Shown: positions 63,139 through 64,000 of the stretch, in pieces | Numbering within the stretch: position 1 is the stretch's first letter | Layout of the letters: every line of letters starts with the position of its first letter | DNA from: Candidatus Eisenbacteria bacterium | GTDB taxonomy: Bacteria > Eisenbacteria > RBG-16-71-46 > JACRLI01 | Assembly (NCBI GenBank): GCA_016235265.1 | Contig: JACRLI010000009.1 | Location: forward strand, 62,001 to 126,000 | DNA: 64,000 nt | Direction: 5' to 3' | Position numbers and translations under genes: made by a program | The notes under the pieces: generated by a model | Seen by the model: only the letters and a program-made list of their open reading frames with translations | Database searches by the model: none | What the model was told of the DNA's origin: nothing

Positions 63139-64000
63139 GTGACTCGACCGCGATTCCGCGCCGGACAAAAGGTCCGGCACCCCGTATTCGGCGCCGGCCT
63201 GGTGGTGGAAGTGAAGGAGGGGGCCCGCTTCGACGTGCTCGAAGTGGTGTTTCCCGACGGCACCCGCCGCCTGTCTTCGAACACGCCCCAACTCGAAGCC
63301 GTGCGATCCACCCGCGAGCCGCGCGCCACACCGGGCGGCGACGCGTCCCCCGCGCGCCCCCGGGCGCTTCCCGTCGCGGCGGACCCGCAGGCTGGATCCT
63401 CCGGGACCCCCGTGAACACCGCGGACGCACCAATCACCGGCGAAGCCGTGAGCGCCGGGGACGAAGACGGCCTGTCCCCGGCCGGTCCCGGCGCCCCGGG
63501 CTCCGGCCCCGCCACGGCCGTTGGGCCCGGCGCCGAGCCGGCCGCGGCCGCGACCTCCTCCGTCGAGGGCATCGTCTTCGATGAGACCGCCGGCGAGATC
63601 CTGGACCGCCTCGAGAAGGGCGTACTCGATCCGCCCGAACTCTTCCGGCTGCGCCTCAAGGCCGAGGAATTGGTCCGCGAGCAGGGCTTCGACCGCCTGC
63701 TGTCCCTGCCCAGCCTGCGCGACGTGGAGCGCTTCCCGCACCAGGAGCAGGCCTGCCTGCGCGTGCTGCGGGAGATGCGCGGCCGGGCGCTGCTGGCCGA
63801 CGAGGTGGGGCTGGGCAAGACCATCGAGGCCGGCATCGTGCTCCGCGAATACCTGCTGCGCGGGCTGGTCCGGCGCGTGCTGATCCTGGCGCCCGCCTCG
63901 CTGTGCCTGCAGTGGCAGGAGGAGATGGCGCGCAAGTTCGACCTGGCCTTCGAGATCCAGCCGCCGGGGCGCCCCTGGAGCACCGCGCCGCTGCTCATTT
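63139..64000 (+). CDS. SNF2/RapA-like helicase, N-terminal part (3' end outside window)
   Basis: The frame runs off the end of the window; 287 residues are visible. The N-terminus (AGQKVRHPVFGAGLVVEV) resembles the small Tudor/SH3-like domain known from the PcrA/UvrD C-terminus, followed by a Pro/Ala-rich linker and the start of a SNF2 helicase core: ALLADEVGLGKTIEAGIVL (Walker A) and VLILAPASLCLQWQEEM (motif Ia). RapA/HepA-type proteins remodel RNA polymerase or nucleoprotein. The GTG at 63139 has a weak site. The rest of the helicase motifs are beyond the window. Confidence 0.8.
   Translation, partial: MTRPRFRAGQKVRHPVFGAGLVVEVKEGARFDVLEVVFPDGTRRLSSNTPQLEAVRSTREPRATPGGDASPARPRALPVAADPQAGSSGTPVNTADAPITGEAVSAGDEDGLSPAGPGAPGSGPATAVGPGAEPAAAATSSVEGIVFDETAGEILDRLEKGVLDPPELFRLRLKAEELVREQGFDRLLSLPSLRDVERFPHQEQACLRVLREMRGRALLADEVGLGKTIEAGIVLREYLLRGLVRRVLILAPASLCLQWQEEMARKFDLAFEIQPPGRPWSTAPLLI

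Noticed and set aside
62373..63998. Long minus-strand open frame over the barrel gene and helicase
   Set aside because: Ser/Pro/Arg-rich and antisense to the plus-strand SNF2 Walker A region.

Overview
The window is very GC-rich DNA, densely coded on both strands, from a Gram-negative bacterium. The envelope signs are lipoprotein signal peptides, PorV-like and other outer-membrane barrel proteins, and two PEP-CTERM surface proteins. A FlgD-like C-terminal sorting-type domain on a giant secreted protein, a PorV/PorQ protein, and housekeeping genes in FCB-like forms suggest an uncultured high-GC lineage near the Fibrobacteres-Chlorobi-Bacteroidetes group, for example Candidatus Eisenbacteria. 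That assignment is an inference from gene content. No rRNA, phage, insertion sequence or CRISPR array was seen.

Layout. 1-6.2 kb: the end of an OPT-family transporter, an ECF sigma factor with a zinc-binding anti-sigma, a YHS-family secreted protein, and a membrane FAD/4Fe-4S oxidoreductase fusion. 6.2-19.7 kb is accessory: a 1581-residue secreted protein (FG-GAP repeats, Kelch propeller, lipase-like hydrolase, sorting domain), a TPR protein, two coupled thioredoxin-fold proteins, a membrane protein with its winged-helix regulator, a short selenoprotein of the Rdx/SelW family read through an in-frame UGA, and a lipoprotein gene interrupted by an amber codon. A tRNA-Leu(CAA) follows.

20-27.5 kb: two paralogous PEP-CTERM genes with matching promoters and matching triple-hairpin 3' elements flank pabB-pabC, a PLP trans-sulfuration enzyme, a ThrE-type exporter and a divergent Lrp regulator. 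Two copies of a covarying AGGAT-loop hairpin element and a 42-bp-period repeat also lie here. 27.8-31.3 kb: a PorV-like protein and two tandem GlgC-type genes, the first frameshifted and with altered active-site motifs. 31.3-38.5 kb: a LysM lytic transglycosylase, a PP2C-like/PEGA protein and ComEC.

38.5-64 kb is mostly housekeeping: purN-purC-purH, guaA, a polyprenol-kinase-like gene, secA, smg-topA-xerC, an Ig-like lipoprotein, dapF-dapA-dapB, a peptidase/TolB/barrel protein, an NHL lipoprotein, rpsT, uvrC-xerD, a barrel protein and the start of a RapA-like helicase. Short overlaps (ATGA or GTGA) join many pairs and support the chosen starts.

The most notable points are the unannotated selenoprotein with a hairpin just after its UGA, the shared promoter/3'-hairpin module around the two PEP-CTERM paralogs, the covarying AGGAT hairpin element, a 30-residue gap in SecA at the motif that precedes its GIKHNVLNAK-type segment, and the degenerate, frameshifted GlgC paralog.
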